From: Cryomorphaceae bacterium
Lineage (GTDB): Bacteria > Bacteroidota > Bacteroidia > Flavobacteriales > Schleiferiaceae
Assembly (NCBI GenBank): GCA_021298655.1
Contig: JAJTFK010000007.1
Span: forward strand, 1-64,000
Direction of reading: 5' to 3'
Length of the DNA: 64,000 nucleotides
In this document: in pieces, positions 25,583 to 33,598 of the stretch
Numbering within the stretch: the stretch's first letter is position 1
How the letters are laid out: each line of letters begins with the position of its first letter
Made by a program: the position numbers and the translations under genes
Notes under the pieces: model-generated
Databases searched by the model: none
Seen by the model: only the letters and a program-made list of their open reading frames with translations
What the model was told of the DNA's origin: nothing

Positions 25583-25716
25583 CGGCGGATTGGGTGCACT
25601 TGCCCTATGACTTTTTGGCACGAACTTCGAACGCCATCATTAACCAGGTTCGCGGCGTAAACCGGGTCGTCTACGACATCAGTTCCAAGCCGCCCGCAAC
25701 CATCGAATGGGAATAA
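25574..25716 (+). pseudogene. guaA: Out-of-frame 3' remnant of guaA
   Basis: The frame beginning [20 protein letters not shown] and ending [17 protein letters not shown] is the last 46 residues of GMP synthase, ending in the conserved TIEWE followed by TAA at 25714-25716. It is joined to the upstream part through a deletion at about 25573. Its stop overlaps the next gene's start by ten bases. Confidence 0.9.
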
Positions 25717-26840
25717 AGATTTTCGCGGTCCTGACCGCCAGCCTGATCCTCCATCAAGGAGTCCATGCGCAGTCTCCGGTACGCTGGGCACTGGTCTTGC
25801 CTTTTCAGGTTCAAGCAGATACGGCAGGGGGCAAGGTAGGCCAGCGCATGGCGCTCGAGTTTTATGCCGGATTTAAGGCGGCCCTTGATTCGGCGTCCAG
25901 CGCCGAGGAAATAGTCCTGGATTTGTACGACTTTGATGAGGCCACAGGCAGCGTGATCGATCACCAAATCGGGGGCGTTGTTCGGAACTACAACCCCAAG
26001 GAATTTATGCTGCTGCAGCAGCAGCGTGACGTGCGCTTCGTGGTTGGCCCCTTTCGCGCCCAGGACTCCGAGGCCCTTGCCCAGCAATCATCGTCGTCGA
26101 CCTATGTGGTAAATCCGGTCTCGCGCGACCTGTCGGTTCGGGGTAACCCGCAACTGATTGCGGCGGCCCCTCCGCGCTTCACGGAATCTGAGGCCCTTGG
26201 TCGGCTCGCGGCGCGCGACACCAAAGCCCGTCCCAATTCGCGAACCGTCGTTTTTGATTTGGGCGACAAGAACAGCGTGCTGCAGCGCAAAGCGTTTTAC
26301 ACGGGTTTTGCTGCGAACGGCGGAGACACGTCCAAAATTCAGAGCTGGGATGGTCGACCAACCGCCAACCTCGCGGAACGCGTCGGGCGCGATGACTTGA
26401 TCGCGACGCGGTTTGTGCTGCTGGACGACAAGGTGTTGAGTGCCGCGCGCATTCTTCAGGGGCTGCGCCAGCGCCCGGCGAGCCAAACGGAACTGTGGAC
26501 CGTCAGCACGACCGTCAACAGTCCTTCGCTCGATGCTTTTTTGCTGCTGCGCCAACCCATTGTTTGGGTGCAGACCGATCGTCTGGAGTTCGCGACCTAC
26601 GACGCCGTGGATGCCCAGATTTCGGACGCCCTTGGCGAATCGCGTTCGCGCTGGGCGTGGCTCGGTTACGATACAGCCCTGATGCTGTTAACCAATGAGC
26701 CCGACGGATTTACCGGTCCGCGCCGCCGCTACGAATGGCACCTTGAGCCAAACGGAGGCCAAGTCAACCGGGCAGTAGAGCTTTACCGCTACGACCCCAA
26801 GGTGGGTGTGAACCCTGTTAAAATTCCTGCGTTACCCTAG
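25707..26840 (+). CDS. Predicted exported periplasmic-binding-like protein
   Basis: A signal peptide ([22 protein letters not shown]) precedes a 355-residue protein resembling the branched-chain amino acid ABC substrate-binding fold (Peripla_BP), with alternating beta-alpha units ([60 protein letters not shown]). No ABC transporter genes are adjacent, so it may be a receptor-like or lipoprotein-associated protein. It overlaps the guaA 3' end and is followed with one base gap by crtZ. Role unknown. Confidence 0.75.
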   Translation: MGIKIFAVLTASLILHQGVHAQSPVRWALVLPFQVQADTAGGKVGQRMALEFYAGFKAALDSASSAEEIVLDLYDFDEATGSVIDHQIGGVVRNYNPKEFMLLQQQRDVRFVVGPFRAQDSEALAQQSSSSTYVVNPVSRDLSVRGNPQLIAAAPPRFTESEALGRLAARDTKARPNSRTVVFDLGDKNSVLQRKAFYTGFAANGGDTSKIQSWDGRPTANLAERVGRDDLIATRFVLLDDKVLSAARILQGLRQRPASQTELWTVSTTVNSPSLDAFLLLRQPIVWVQTDRLEFATYDAVDAQISDALGESRSRWAWLGYDTALMLLTNEPDGFTGPRRRYEWHLEPNGGQVNRAVELYRYDPKVGVNPVKIPALP

Positions 26841-26841
26841 C

Positions 26842-27312
26842 ATGATTGCCGTTGCCATGTTTTTGCTGGCCTACGTCCTCATGGAGGGCGCAGCCTGGGC
26901 CGCTCATCGGTTTTTGATGCACGGGCCGCTTTGGACGCTACATGCCGATCACCACACCAAAGAGCCCGGATTTTTCGAGAAAAACGATGCGTTTTTTTTG
27001 ATTTTTGCGGTTCCTTCGTGGTTGTGCATCATGCTCGGCATGATGTGGTCCGTTCCGGAGTCCACCGCGTTCGGGTTTGGAATAGCCGCCTACGGTCTTA
27101 CCTACTTTTTGGTTCACGAAATCTTTATTCACCAGCGCTTCCGCTGGTGGGTACACACCGACAATCCCTACTTCCGGGCGGTGCGCCTCAAGCACAAGTG
27201 GCACCACAAAACCCTGGGTAAGGAAGGCTCCGCACACTTCGGCTTGCTTTGGGTTCCCTGGAGCATGGTCCGCGAAGAAGCGCGCAAGATGAAGCTCGAA
27301 CGCCAATCGTGA
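26842..27312 (+). CDS. crtZ: Beta-carotene hydroxylase CrtZ
   Basis: CrtZ is an integral-membrane diiron enzyme that adds 3-hydroxyl groups to beta-carotene to give zeaxanthin. The four histidine clusters are visible: HRFLMHG, HADHH, HEIFIHQR and HKWHHK. The protein is 156 residues with three to four transmembrane segments. The downstream lycopene cyclase starts within its stop codon (GTGA), so a coupled beta-carotene to zeaxanthin step is encoded here; upstream carotenoid genes (crtE, crtB, crtI) lie outside the window. Confidence 0.95.
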   Translation: MIAVAMFLLAYVLMEGAAWAAHRFLMHGPLWTLHADHHTKEPGFFEKNDAFFLIFAVPSWLCIMLGMMWSVPESTAFGFGIAAYGLTYFLVHEIFIHQRFRWWVHTDNPYFRAVRLKHKWHHKTLGKEGSAHFGLLWVPWSMVREEARKMKLERQS

Positions 27313-28010
27313 AGGGACTGTACCTGCTGTTGATGGGATTGACTTTTTTGGGTCCCTTCACCCGAGCTTTTGAGCCGCGCATCCGCTACATCGGCCAAAC
27401 CAAGCACCTGGCTCTGGCGACCGTCTTCATGATGGCCCTCTTTATTCCCTGGGACGTCGTAAAAACAGCCACGGGCGTCTGGGGTTTTAATCCGCGCTAT
27501 TTGGTCGGTCCGTCGCTCTGGGGACTGCCCCTGGAGGAGTGGCTCTTCTTCGTGGTGGTTCCGTGGGCAACCTTTTTTATCTACGAAGTGCTGCAGTTGT
27601 TTTTTCCGTGGACGCAATCTTCGAAAAGCACCTTTTGGTTTTTGGGTTTGCTCGGCGCCGTCTGTGGGGCGTTGGCATGGGCTTTTCACGACCGCTGGTA
27701 CACGCTAACGGCCTCACTAGGACTGGCTCTTGGCTGCCTTTGGCTCATTTGGCAACGCCCCTGGTGGACCGCTGCATTCCTGCGCAGTTGGGCGGTCGGA
27801 TTGATTCCGTTTTTTGCCGTGAACGGAATCTTGACGGGAGCCTTTTTGCCCGAACCCATTGTTTGGTACAACGACGCCGAGAACATGGGAATCCGCATGG
27901 GAACCATACCCGTGGAAGACGCGCTGTACGGCACCTTCATGATGATCATGTATGCGGCTGGGGTTCATTGGTCCCGCGCACGCGCCGAAAAGTCGAATGG
28001 AATGGGTTAA
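27309..28010 (+). CDS. Lycopene cyclase domain-containing membrane protein (CrtYcd-like)
   Basis: A GTG start (27309) overlapping the crtZ stop gives VKGLYLLLMGLTFLGPFTRAFE and 233 residues with about seven transmembrane helices, arranged as two repeats of the lycopene cyclase domain, each with the pattern around WDVVKTATGVWGFNP / LPLEEWLFF and DAENMGIRMGTIPVEDALYG. This is the fused c/d-type cyclase found in Bacteroidota and fungi-like enzymes, converting lycopene to beta-carotene. Together with crtZ it fits zeaxanthin production. Confidence 0.9.
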   Translation: MKGLYLLLMGLTFLGPFTRAFEPRIRYIGQTKHLALATVFMMALFIPWDVVKTATGVWGFNPRYLVGPSLWGLPLEEWLFFVVVPWATFFIYEVLQLFFPWTQSSKSTFWFLGLLGAVCGALAWAFHDRWYTLTASLGLALGCLWLIWQRPWWTAAFLRSWAVGLIPFFAVNGILTGAFLPEPIVWYNDAENMGIRMGTIPVEDALYGTFMMIMYAAGVHWSRARAEKSNGMG

Positions 28011-28015
28011 ATTTG
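28008..28015 (+). promoter_or_regulatory. TAnnTTTG promoter box for nusB
   Basis: TAAATTTG, overlapping the stop codon of the cyclase gene and 17 bases before the ATG of nusB. Confidence 0.6.
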
Positions 28016-28032
28016 CAACCTAATTCCGTTCT

Positions 28033-28974
28033 ATGCTTACTCGCCGCCACCTCCGCATTAAAACAATGCAAGCGCTTTACGCGTACACGCAATCCGATTT
28101 AAGCGACGCGCAGCTCGGACTTCGACGCCTGGAGGACAGCATTAACGGAATTTATGAGCTCTACCTTTTTGAGCTTCGAATTTTTTGGCATTTCAAGCAC
28201 TTTATGGAGGAGCGCCTCGAGATTGAGCGCGCCAAGCAGTTCCCGAATCGCCTTCGCGAGGCGCAGCTGGACCATTTTCTGAACATGCCCTTTTTGGCCC
28301 AATTGACGGCGGACGATGAGGTTACCAAGGCCTGGGAGCAGCACCGAACGCATTGGGGCGAATCCGCCGACGTGCTGCGTACCGTGTTTTTTGCGTACTG
28401 GGCCGAGTGGGGGGAGACCCTTTTTTGGAACAGCCCCGAGCTGCAGACTCCCGAAGCGCAAATTGCGCACATTCGCCAATTTTACCGAGATTATTTGGCG
28501 AATAACGAGGAGTTGCACCAGCACTACGAGTCCCTGAGCATGCACTGGTCCGACGATTTGGATGCAGCCCAAATGATGGCGGTGCAAACGCTTCAAAATG
28601 CCCGCAAGAACCGGCCCGTGCTGGTTTCCCTGTACCGCGATGCGGACGATGCACAATTCGCCAAGGAACTCTTTCTGCACACGCTGCGCCACCTTGCGGA
28701 ATGGCAAGACCGGATGGCCGGGAAGGCCAAGCAGTGGGATTTTGACCGCATGGCCCCAGTGGACCGCACGATGGTTCAAATGGCCCTGAGCGAAATCCTG
28801 GCTTTTCCCGAGATTCCGGTTAAGGTGAGCATTGATGAGGCCATTGAGATTTCCAAGCAATACGGCTCGCCCAAGGCGGCGTCGTTTGTCAACGGACTTT
28901 TGGATGCCCTGGTAACCGACTTAAAAGCGGACGGGCGCATTCAAAAGCTCGGACGTGGGCTCATTGGTGCCTAA
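28033..28974 (+). CDS. nusB: Transcription antitermination factor NusB
   Basis: NusB with NusE forms part of the antitermination complex on rRNA boxA. The start LTRRHLRIKTMQALYAY and the C-terminal block FDRMAPVDRTMVQMALSEIL...ISIDEAIEISKQYGSP are NusB hallmarks. At 313 residues it is about twice the E. coli protein; Bacteroidota NusB carries a long insertion (about residues 40-190 here), so this is normal for the phylum. It leads the DUF1573-yajC transcript. Confidence 0.93.
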   Translation: MLTRRHLRIKTMQALYAYTQSDLSDAQLGLRRLEDSINGIYELYLFELRIFWHFKHFMEERLEIERAKQFPNRLREAQLDHFLNMPFLAQLTADDEVTKAWEQHRTHWGESADVLRTVFFAYWAEWGETLFWNSPELQTPEAQIAHIRQFYRDYLANNEELHQHYESLSMHWSDDLDAAQMMAVQTLQNARKNRPVLVSLYRDADDAQFAKELFLHTLRHLAEWQDRMAGKAKQWDFDRMAPVDRTMVQMALSEILAFPEIPVKVSIDEAIEISKQYGSPKAASFVNGLLDALVTDLKADGRIQKLGRGLIGA

Positions 28975-28984
28975 TTTTAACCCC

Positions 28985-29431
28985 ATGAAAACAACACCTA
29001 CTGCTTTTGCTGCCGCGATCCTGCTTTTGGGATCGGCGTGTTCCAACCCCAGCGATCAGATTAAGCCCGAAGAGGAGCGCATGGCCCTCGAGGCCGTACA
29101 AAGCGCGGACCTTCCGGAACTTTCGTTTGCCAACGAAACCCACGACTTTGGGAGCATTAACGAAGGCCAGGTGGTGGAAACGGAGTTTCGTTTTACCAAC
29201 ACCGGCAAGGCTCCGCTCATTATTTCGTCGGCCCAGGGAAGCTGCGGCTGTACCGTGCCGGAATACCCCAATGCCCCCGTTGCGCCGGGTGAAGAGGGCG
29301 TGATTCGCGTGAGCTTCAACAGCGAAGGCAAGCCCAATCAGCAATCCAAAACCGTTACGCTAACCACCAACGCGGTTCCCAGTACCAAGGTGCTGACGAT
29401 CACGGCCAACGTAACCCCTAAATCCAAGTAA
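28985..29431 (+). CDS. DUF1573 lipoprotein
   Basis: The start MKTTPTAFAAAILLLGSACSN gives a lipobox at GSAC (cysteine about residue 19). The mature part is a single DUF1573 Ig-like domain (NETHDFGSINEGQVVETEFRFTNTGKAPLII, GCTVPEYPNAPVAPGEEGVIRVSF). It is a surface or periplasmic protein of unknown role, a frequent Bacteroidota neighbour of nusB and yajC. It lies ten bases after the nusB stop. Confidence 0.88.
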   Translation: MKTTPTAFAAAILLLGSACSNPSDQIKPEEERMALEAVQSADLPELSFANETHDFGSINEGQVVETEFRFTNTGKAPLIISSAQGSCGCTVPEYPNAPVAPGEEGVIRVSFNSEGKPNQQSKTVTLTTNAVPSTKVLTITANVTPKSK

Positions 29432-29433
29432 CC

Positions 29434-29757
29434 ATGCATCTTTTTTTACAAGCTCAATCTCAAGGCGGAATCGCAGGCTTCCTGCCGCTAATTGCCATCT
29501 TGGCCGTTATGTATTTTTTCTTTTTGCGCCCGCAGATGAAGCGCCAGAAGGAGGAAACCAAGTTCCGCAACGTTTTGGCTAAGGGCATGCGTGTGGTGAC
29601 CAGCGCCGGCGTTCACGGCAAGATTTCGGACCTCGACGAACACACGTTTGTTCTGGAAACCGAGAACAGCCGGCTCCGCCTGGAGCGTTCTGCCGTGAGC
29701 AAGGAGCTGACGGCCGCCCGCTACCCAGAAAGCGCCAAAACGGAGGAGAAGAAGTAG
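29434..29757 (+). CDS. yajC: Preprotein translocase subunit YajC
   Basis: YajC is a small inner membrane protein associated with SecDF-YajC. One transmembrane helix (residues 16-32, FLPLIAILAVMYFFFLRPQ) is followed by the cytosolic YajC motif RPQMKRQKEETKFRNVLAKGMRVVTSAGVHGKI. The 107-residue length is normal. It closes the nusB operon, ahead of a strong terminator. Confidence 0.95.
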   Translation: MHLFLQAQSQGGIAGFLPLIAILAVMYFFFLRPQMKRQKEETKFRNVLAKGMRVVTSAGVHGKISDLDEHTFVLETENSRLRLERSAVSKELTAARYPESAKTEEKK

Positions 29758-29776
29758 TTTTTCGGCACCCCGAACG

Positions 29777-29808
29777 AAAAAGGCCCGAGCATCTGCTCGG
29801 GCCTTTTT
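29777..29808 (+). terminator. Terminator after yajC
   Basis: AAAAAGGCCCGAGC, loop ATCT, GCTCGGGCCTTTTT: a perfect 14-pair stem with flanking A and T tracts, so it can serve both strands (yajC and the convergent gene at 29832). Confidence 0.9.
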
Positions 29809-29831
29809 GTTTGGTCGGTTATCGGGACGTT

Positions 29832-30347
29832 TTAAATGCGCTTAAGTTGTTCCTTAAGCATTTTAAGCTGGTCCGACAGCAAGCCTTTGTCGTCGAGTTT
29901 TTTCGCTTCGGTGAGGAGCGTTTGCGCTTCCTGCTTGCGGCGGCGCGACATGGCCATGGCGGCAAGCTGCATTTTAGCCAGAGCCCGATCTTGCTTCATG
30001 CGAAGTCCGGTATTGAGTGCCTTGCGCATGAAGGATTCGGACTGACCCAAGTTGGTTTGCGACAGCATGAGGCCCCGCAAGAAGTAGTAGTACGCCAATT
30101 GGCCTTTAATGAGGGTTTGCTCCGGGTGCTTGAGGGCGTCAAGCTGGGCCCCCGCCTTGGTGAAGTTCTGGGACCGAACATACCAGAGCGCCAGGAGAAT
30201 CCGCTCGTTTCGGAAGTGCAGCAGCACGGGGATGCCTGCGAGAAAGGTGAAAAAAATCCCGTTACCCCAGTTCGCCTCAACGAACTGCAGGATGGCTAGG
30301 GCAAGCACGGCGGCCGCAATGGCCAGTCGGAGGTAGCGTCGAATCAT
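29832..30347 (-). CDS. Membrane protein with TPR-like helical repeat
   Basis: An N-terminal pair of hydrophobic segments (MIRRYLRLAIAAAVLALAIL; GIFFTFLAGIPVLLHF) anchors a soluble helical C-terminal half (about residues 60-171) rich in Leu, Lys, Gln and Ala, resembling tetratricopeptide-like helices. Function unknown. The start at 30347 is set by a perfect promoter box four bases upstream; a longer frame upstream lacks support. Confidence 0.75.
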   Translation of the reverse strand: MIRRYLRLAIAAAVLALAILQFVEANWGNGIFFTFLAGIPVLLHFRNERILLALWYVRSQNFTKAGAQLDALKHPEQTLIKGQLAYYYFLRGLMLSQTNLGQSESFMRKALNTGLRMKQDRALAKMQLAAMAMSRRRKQEAQTLLTEAKKLDDKGLLSDQLKMLKEQLKRI

Positions 30348-30351
30348 GGGG

Positions 30352-30359
30352 CAAAAATA
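30352..30359 (-). promoter_or_regulatory. TAnnTTTG promoter box for the TPR-like membrane protein
   Basis: TATTTTTG, CCCC, ATG. Perfect match and four-base spacing. Confidence 0.65.
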
Positions 30360-30467
30360 GCGCGGCTTCAGCCGAGGATTTCGATGCGCTTCGTACGGAA
30401 GCCGGCTCGCGCGGAATATTCCCGGATTTTTGGGTGGCGGTGTTATCAACCTGGGGTGTTCAAAACT

Positions 30468-30497
30468 TAGCGGAGCTAACATTGGCTTAATCCGCTA
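30468..30497. repeat. Inverted repeat upstream of the phoH-like gene
   Basis: TAGCGGA (30468-30474) and TCCGCTA (30491-30497), 16 bases apart, lie 36 bases before the phoH-like start. It could be an operator or a weak hairpin. The rest of the 185-base intergenic stretch 30348-30532 shows no convincing promoter box for the phoH-like gene (TAATTTCA near 30504 is weak). Confidence 0.35.
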
Positions 30498-30532
30498 TTC
30501 GGGTAATTTCATAGCCAACAAATTCATCGTTT

Positions 30533-31885
30533 ATGCCCGCCGCACCCAAAAAAGTTCGCAAAATTTTTGTGCTCGATACCTCGGTAATCCTCTACGACCA
30601 CAACGCCATCATGAACTTTGAAGAGCACGATGTCGCCATTCCCATTCCCGTTTTGGAGGAGTTGGACGAGTTTAAAAAGGGTTCGGACACCAAGAACTAC
30701 GAAGCCCGCGAGTTCATTCGAATGCTCGACAAGAAGGCGGAGCATAAATCACTGACGGATTGGATCGCCCTGAACGGAAGCAAGCGCGGGAAGTTCCGGG
30801 TGGTCATGGATACGCCCGGTCTTGGGGTCGACGCGACGGCCGTCTACGGCAAGGGAAAAAACGACCATAAAATCCTGAATGCCGCGCTCTACCTGCAGGA
30901 GCAGGAGCCTAACCGGCCCGTGGTTTTGGTCACGAAGGACATCAATCTGCGCCTTAAGGCCAAGGCACTGAATGTGGCCGCTGAAGACTACTTAACCGGC
31001 AAGGTGAAGGAGACCGATACCGTATTCACGGGGCGGGCCGAGCTCGAAAACTTTCCGGAAAAGCAACTTCAGACCCTGTACGAGCAAAAGCACGTCCCGT
31101 TGGATGGGGCACTTAAAACGGTTCAAAAGCTCAACCTGCAGCCCAACCTGTTCTACATCCTCAAGTCCGGAAAAAGCAGCGGATTGGGATTTTTCAACGC
31201 GCAGACTTCCGAGATGGAATTGGTTGAAAAGTCCGCATACTATGGAATCAAGCCGCGCAACGCGGAACAAACGTTTGCGCTTCACGCCATCATGAATCCG
31301 CACATCAAGCTGGTCACCCTGACGGGGGTGGCCGGTACCGGCAAAACCCTTTTGGCGTTGGCCGGCTCGCTCGAGCAGCGCCGCGATTTCAAGCAGATTT
31401 ACCTGGCTCGACCCATTGTTCCGCTCAGCAACCGCGACATTGGGTTTTTGCCGGGCGACGCCGAGCAGAAAATCAATCCCTACATGCAGCCGCTTTGGGA
31501 CAACCTGAAGTACATCAAGAACCAATTTGGCGAGCGCGACCGCAACTACAAGCAGATTGATGAAATGGTGGCCAACGAGAAAATCCTGGTTACGCCCTTG
31601 GCCTACATCCGCGGACGTTCGCTAAGCAACGTGATTTTCATCGTGGACGAGGCCCAAAACTTGACGCCCCACGAGGTGAAGACCATCATTACGCGGGCGG
31701 GGGAGAACTCCAAGTTCATTTTCACGGGTGATGTGCGCCAAATTGACACGCCCTACCTGGACGAACAGTCCAACGGCCTGAGCTACCTCGTGGATCGCCT
31801 CAAGGGGCAACCGCTCTACGCCCACGTTTCGCTGGTCAAGGGCGAGCGGAGTGAGCTGGCGAACCTCGCCAACGACCTGCTCTAG
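30533..31885 (+). CDS. PIN domain-PhoH family ATPase
   Basis: The N-terminal PIN nuclease domain (about 8-150: FVLDTSVILYD, EELDEFKK, VTKDINLRLKA with acidic site residues) is joined to a PhoH-like P-loop ATPase/helicase domain (GVAGTGKTLLALAGS near 265, FIVDEAQNLTPHEVKTIITR near 365). This is the PhoH2-type protein (YlaK-like), proposed to act as a sequence-specific RNA helicase and RNase. The 450-residue length and domain order fit the family. Upstream it stands alone; it converges with pckA. Confidence 0.9.
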   Translation: MPAAPKKVRKIFVLDTSVILYDHNAIMNFEEHDVAIPIPVLEELDEFKKGSDTKNYEAREFIRMLDKKAEHKSLTDWIALNGSKRGKFRVVMDTPGLGVDATAVYGKGKNDHKILNAALYLQEQEPNRPVVLVTKDINLRLKAKALNVAAEDYLTGKVKETDTVFTGRAELENFPEKQLQTLYEQKHVPLDGALKTVQKLNLQPNLFYILKSGKSSGLGFFNAQTSEMELVEKSAYYGIKPRNAEQTFALHAIMNPHIKLVTLTGVAGTGKTLLALAGSLEQRRDFKQIYLARPIVPLSNRDIGFLPGDAEQKINPYMQPLWDNLKYIKNQFGERDRNYKQIDEMVANEKILVTPLAYIRGRSLSNVIFIVDEAQNLTPHEVKTIITRAGENSKFIFTGDVRQIDTPYLDEQSNGLSYLVDRLKGQPLYAHVSLVKGERSELANLANDLL

Positions 31886-31899
31886 GGCCTCGATCTCCG

Positions 31900-31931
31900 G
31901 AACAAAAAAGGCGGACCCGTGGGCCCGCCTT
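31900..31931 (-). terminator. Terminator after pckA
   Basis: A stem of 11 pairs with one mismatch (AAGGCGGACCC/GGGCCCGCCTT, loop GT) followed on the minus strand by a T tract (complement of AACAAAAAA). Confidence 0.75.
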
Positions 31932-31949
31932 GGTGCGTTACGTACCGAT

Positions 31950-33536
31950 TTACCGGGGTCCAGCCGCCTTGATTTCGTCGGTGGTGCCGGCTTCGAACTT
32001 GGCGAAGTTGTCGCGGAACAACCCTGCTAGGCGCTCGGCTCCCGCGTCGTAGGCCGCCTTGTCCGACCAGGTTTCGCGCGGATCCAGAATATCGGTTGGT
32101 ACATCCGGACAGGCCGCGATGCGCGCCAGGCCAAATCGGGCGTCGGTCGCCGTCGGAGCGTTGTCCAATTCGCCCGACATGGCAGCCTGAATCAGGCGGC
32201 GCGTGTTTTTCAGCGAAATCCGGTGTCCGGTGCCGTAGGCGCCGCCCGTCCAACCGGTGTTCACCAGCCAAACTTGTATGTCGGTACCTTCCAGTTTGCG
32301 CATCAGCATTTCCGCGTAGGCCGAGGGGTGGAGGGGCATGAAGGGCGCACCAAAGCAGGCAGAAAAGGCCGCCTTGGGTTCCGTTACGCCGGCCTCGGTT
32401 CCCGCAACCTTCGCCGTGTAGCCGCTCATGAAGTGGTAGGCGGCCTGGGCCCGCGTGAGCTTGGACAGGGGAGGGAGGATGCCGTAGGCGTCGGCGGTCA
32501 AAAAGAAGATGTGTTTGGGTGCCGGGCCTTGAGACGGCAACACAATGTTATCAATAAAGTCGATTGGGTACGAAACGCGGGTGTTTTCGGTAATCTTCTT
32601 GCTGGTGTAGTCGGGAACTCCGGCCGCGTCGAGCACCACGTTCTCGAGGAGGGCACCGGGCCGAATGGCGCGAAAGATGTCCGGTTCTTTTTCTTCAGTT
32701 AAGTCAATCACCTTTGCGTAGCAACCGCCTTCGAAATTGAAAATGCGGCCGTCTGGAGTCCATCCGTGTTCGTCGTCACCGATCAGCTGGCGGTTTGGGT
32801 CGGCGCTCAGCGTGGTTTTACCCGTGCCCGAAAGGCCAAAAAACAGGGCCGTTGCGCCGTCGTTGCCCAAATTGGCGGAACAGTGCATGGGCAGCGCGTG
32901 GTGCTGGGTCGGAAGCAAAAAATTTAGTGCGCTGAAAATGCCCTTTTTCATTTCGCCGGTGTACCCGGTTCCGCCAATCAGAATGGTTTTGTCGTCGAAA
33001 CTCAGAATGGCAAAGTTTCCTTGGCGGGTGCCGTCGCGCTGCGGGTCGGCCTCGAAACCGGGAGCGTGAAGGATCGTCCACTCCGGGTTAACGTGCTCCA
33101 GCTCCGTGGCAGTTGGGCGCAGGAACATGTTGTAGCAGAACAAGTTGTGCTCTGGGAATTCGTTGATTACGCGAAGACTGATCTGCACGGAAGGCTCGGC
33201 GCCGGCAAAGGCGTCTCGAACGTACAGGTTTTTGCCGTTCAGGTAATCCAGCACCCGAGCCTTGAGCGCGCGGTAGGCATCCGCTTCGAAGGGAATGTTC
33301 ACTTTTCCCCACCAAACAAGGTCTTCGGTGTGGGCGTCGCGCACGATGAATCGGTCTTCTGGAGAGCGGCCGGTGAACTTCCCCGTGGGAATGTTCAGCA
33401 CCCCGTTGGCGGTCAGGGTTCCGCGCCCCATTTCCAGGGCCAGTTTGGTTAGGGTTTGGGGATCAAGTTGGTAGCTAAAGCTAGCGCGGTCTAAGCCAGA
33501 AATGCTTAATGCGCCTGCAGAAGGTGTGCGGCTCAT
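31950..33536 (-). CDS. pckA: Phosphoenolpyruvate carboxykinase (ATP)
   Basis: The enzyme converts oxaloacetate and ATP to phosphoenolpyruvate, CO2 and ADP. Motifs: TGRSPEDRFIV, HCSANLG (PCK active site), GLSGTGKTTLSADP (kinase 1a P-loop, about residue 240) and GDDEHGW (kinase 2). Length 528 is normal. Transcribed alone from a box with a leader of about 20 bases, then a terminator. It indicates gluconeogenesis, consistent with growth on amino acids or lipids. Confidence 0.97.
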   Translation of the reverse strand: MSRTPSAGALSISGLDRASFSYQLDPQTLTKLALEMGRGTLTANGVLNIPTGKFTGRSPEDRFIVRDAHTEDLVWWGKVNIPFEADAYRALKARVLDYLNGKNLYVRDAFAGAEPSVQISLRVINEFPEHNLFCYNMFLRPTATELEHVNPEWTILHAPGFEADPQRDGTRQGNFAILSFDDKTILIGGTGYTGEMKKGIFSALNFLLPTQHHALPMHCSANLGNDGATALFFGLSGTGKTTLSADPNRQLIGDDEHGWTPDGRIFNFEGGCYAKVIDLTEEKEPDIFRAIRPGALLENVVLDAAGVPDYTSKKITENTRVSYPIDFIDNIVLPSQGPAPKHIFFLTADAYGILPPLSKLTRAQAAYHFMSGYTAKVAGTEAGVTEPKAAFSACFGAPFMPLHPSAYAEMLMRKLEGTDIQVWLVNTGWTGGAYGTGHRISLKNTRRLIQAAMSGELDNAPTATDARFGLARIAACPDVPTDILDPRETWSDKAAYDAGAERLAGLFRDNFAKFEAGTTDEIKAAGPR

Positions 33537-33562
33537 GGGTAAACGGTTATCAAGGGTTAATG

Positions 33563-33570
33563 CAAAGTTA
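33563..33570 (-). promoter_or_regulatory. TAnnTTTG promoter box for pckA
   Basis: TAACTTTG, 26 bases before the ATG. Confidence 0.55.
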
Positions 33571-33598
33571 AAGTACCTTGCAGCCTCAATCGACCCTT

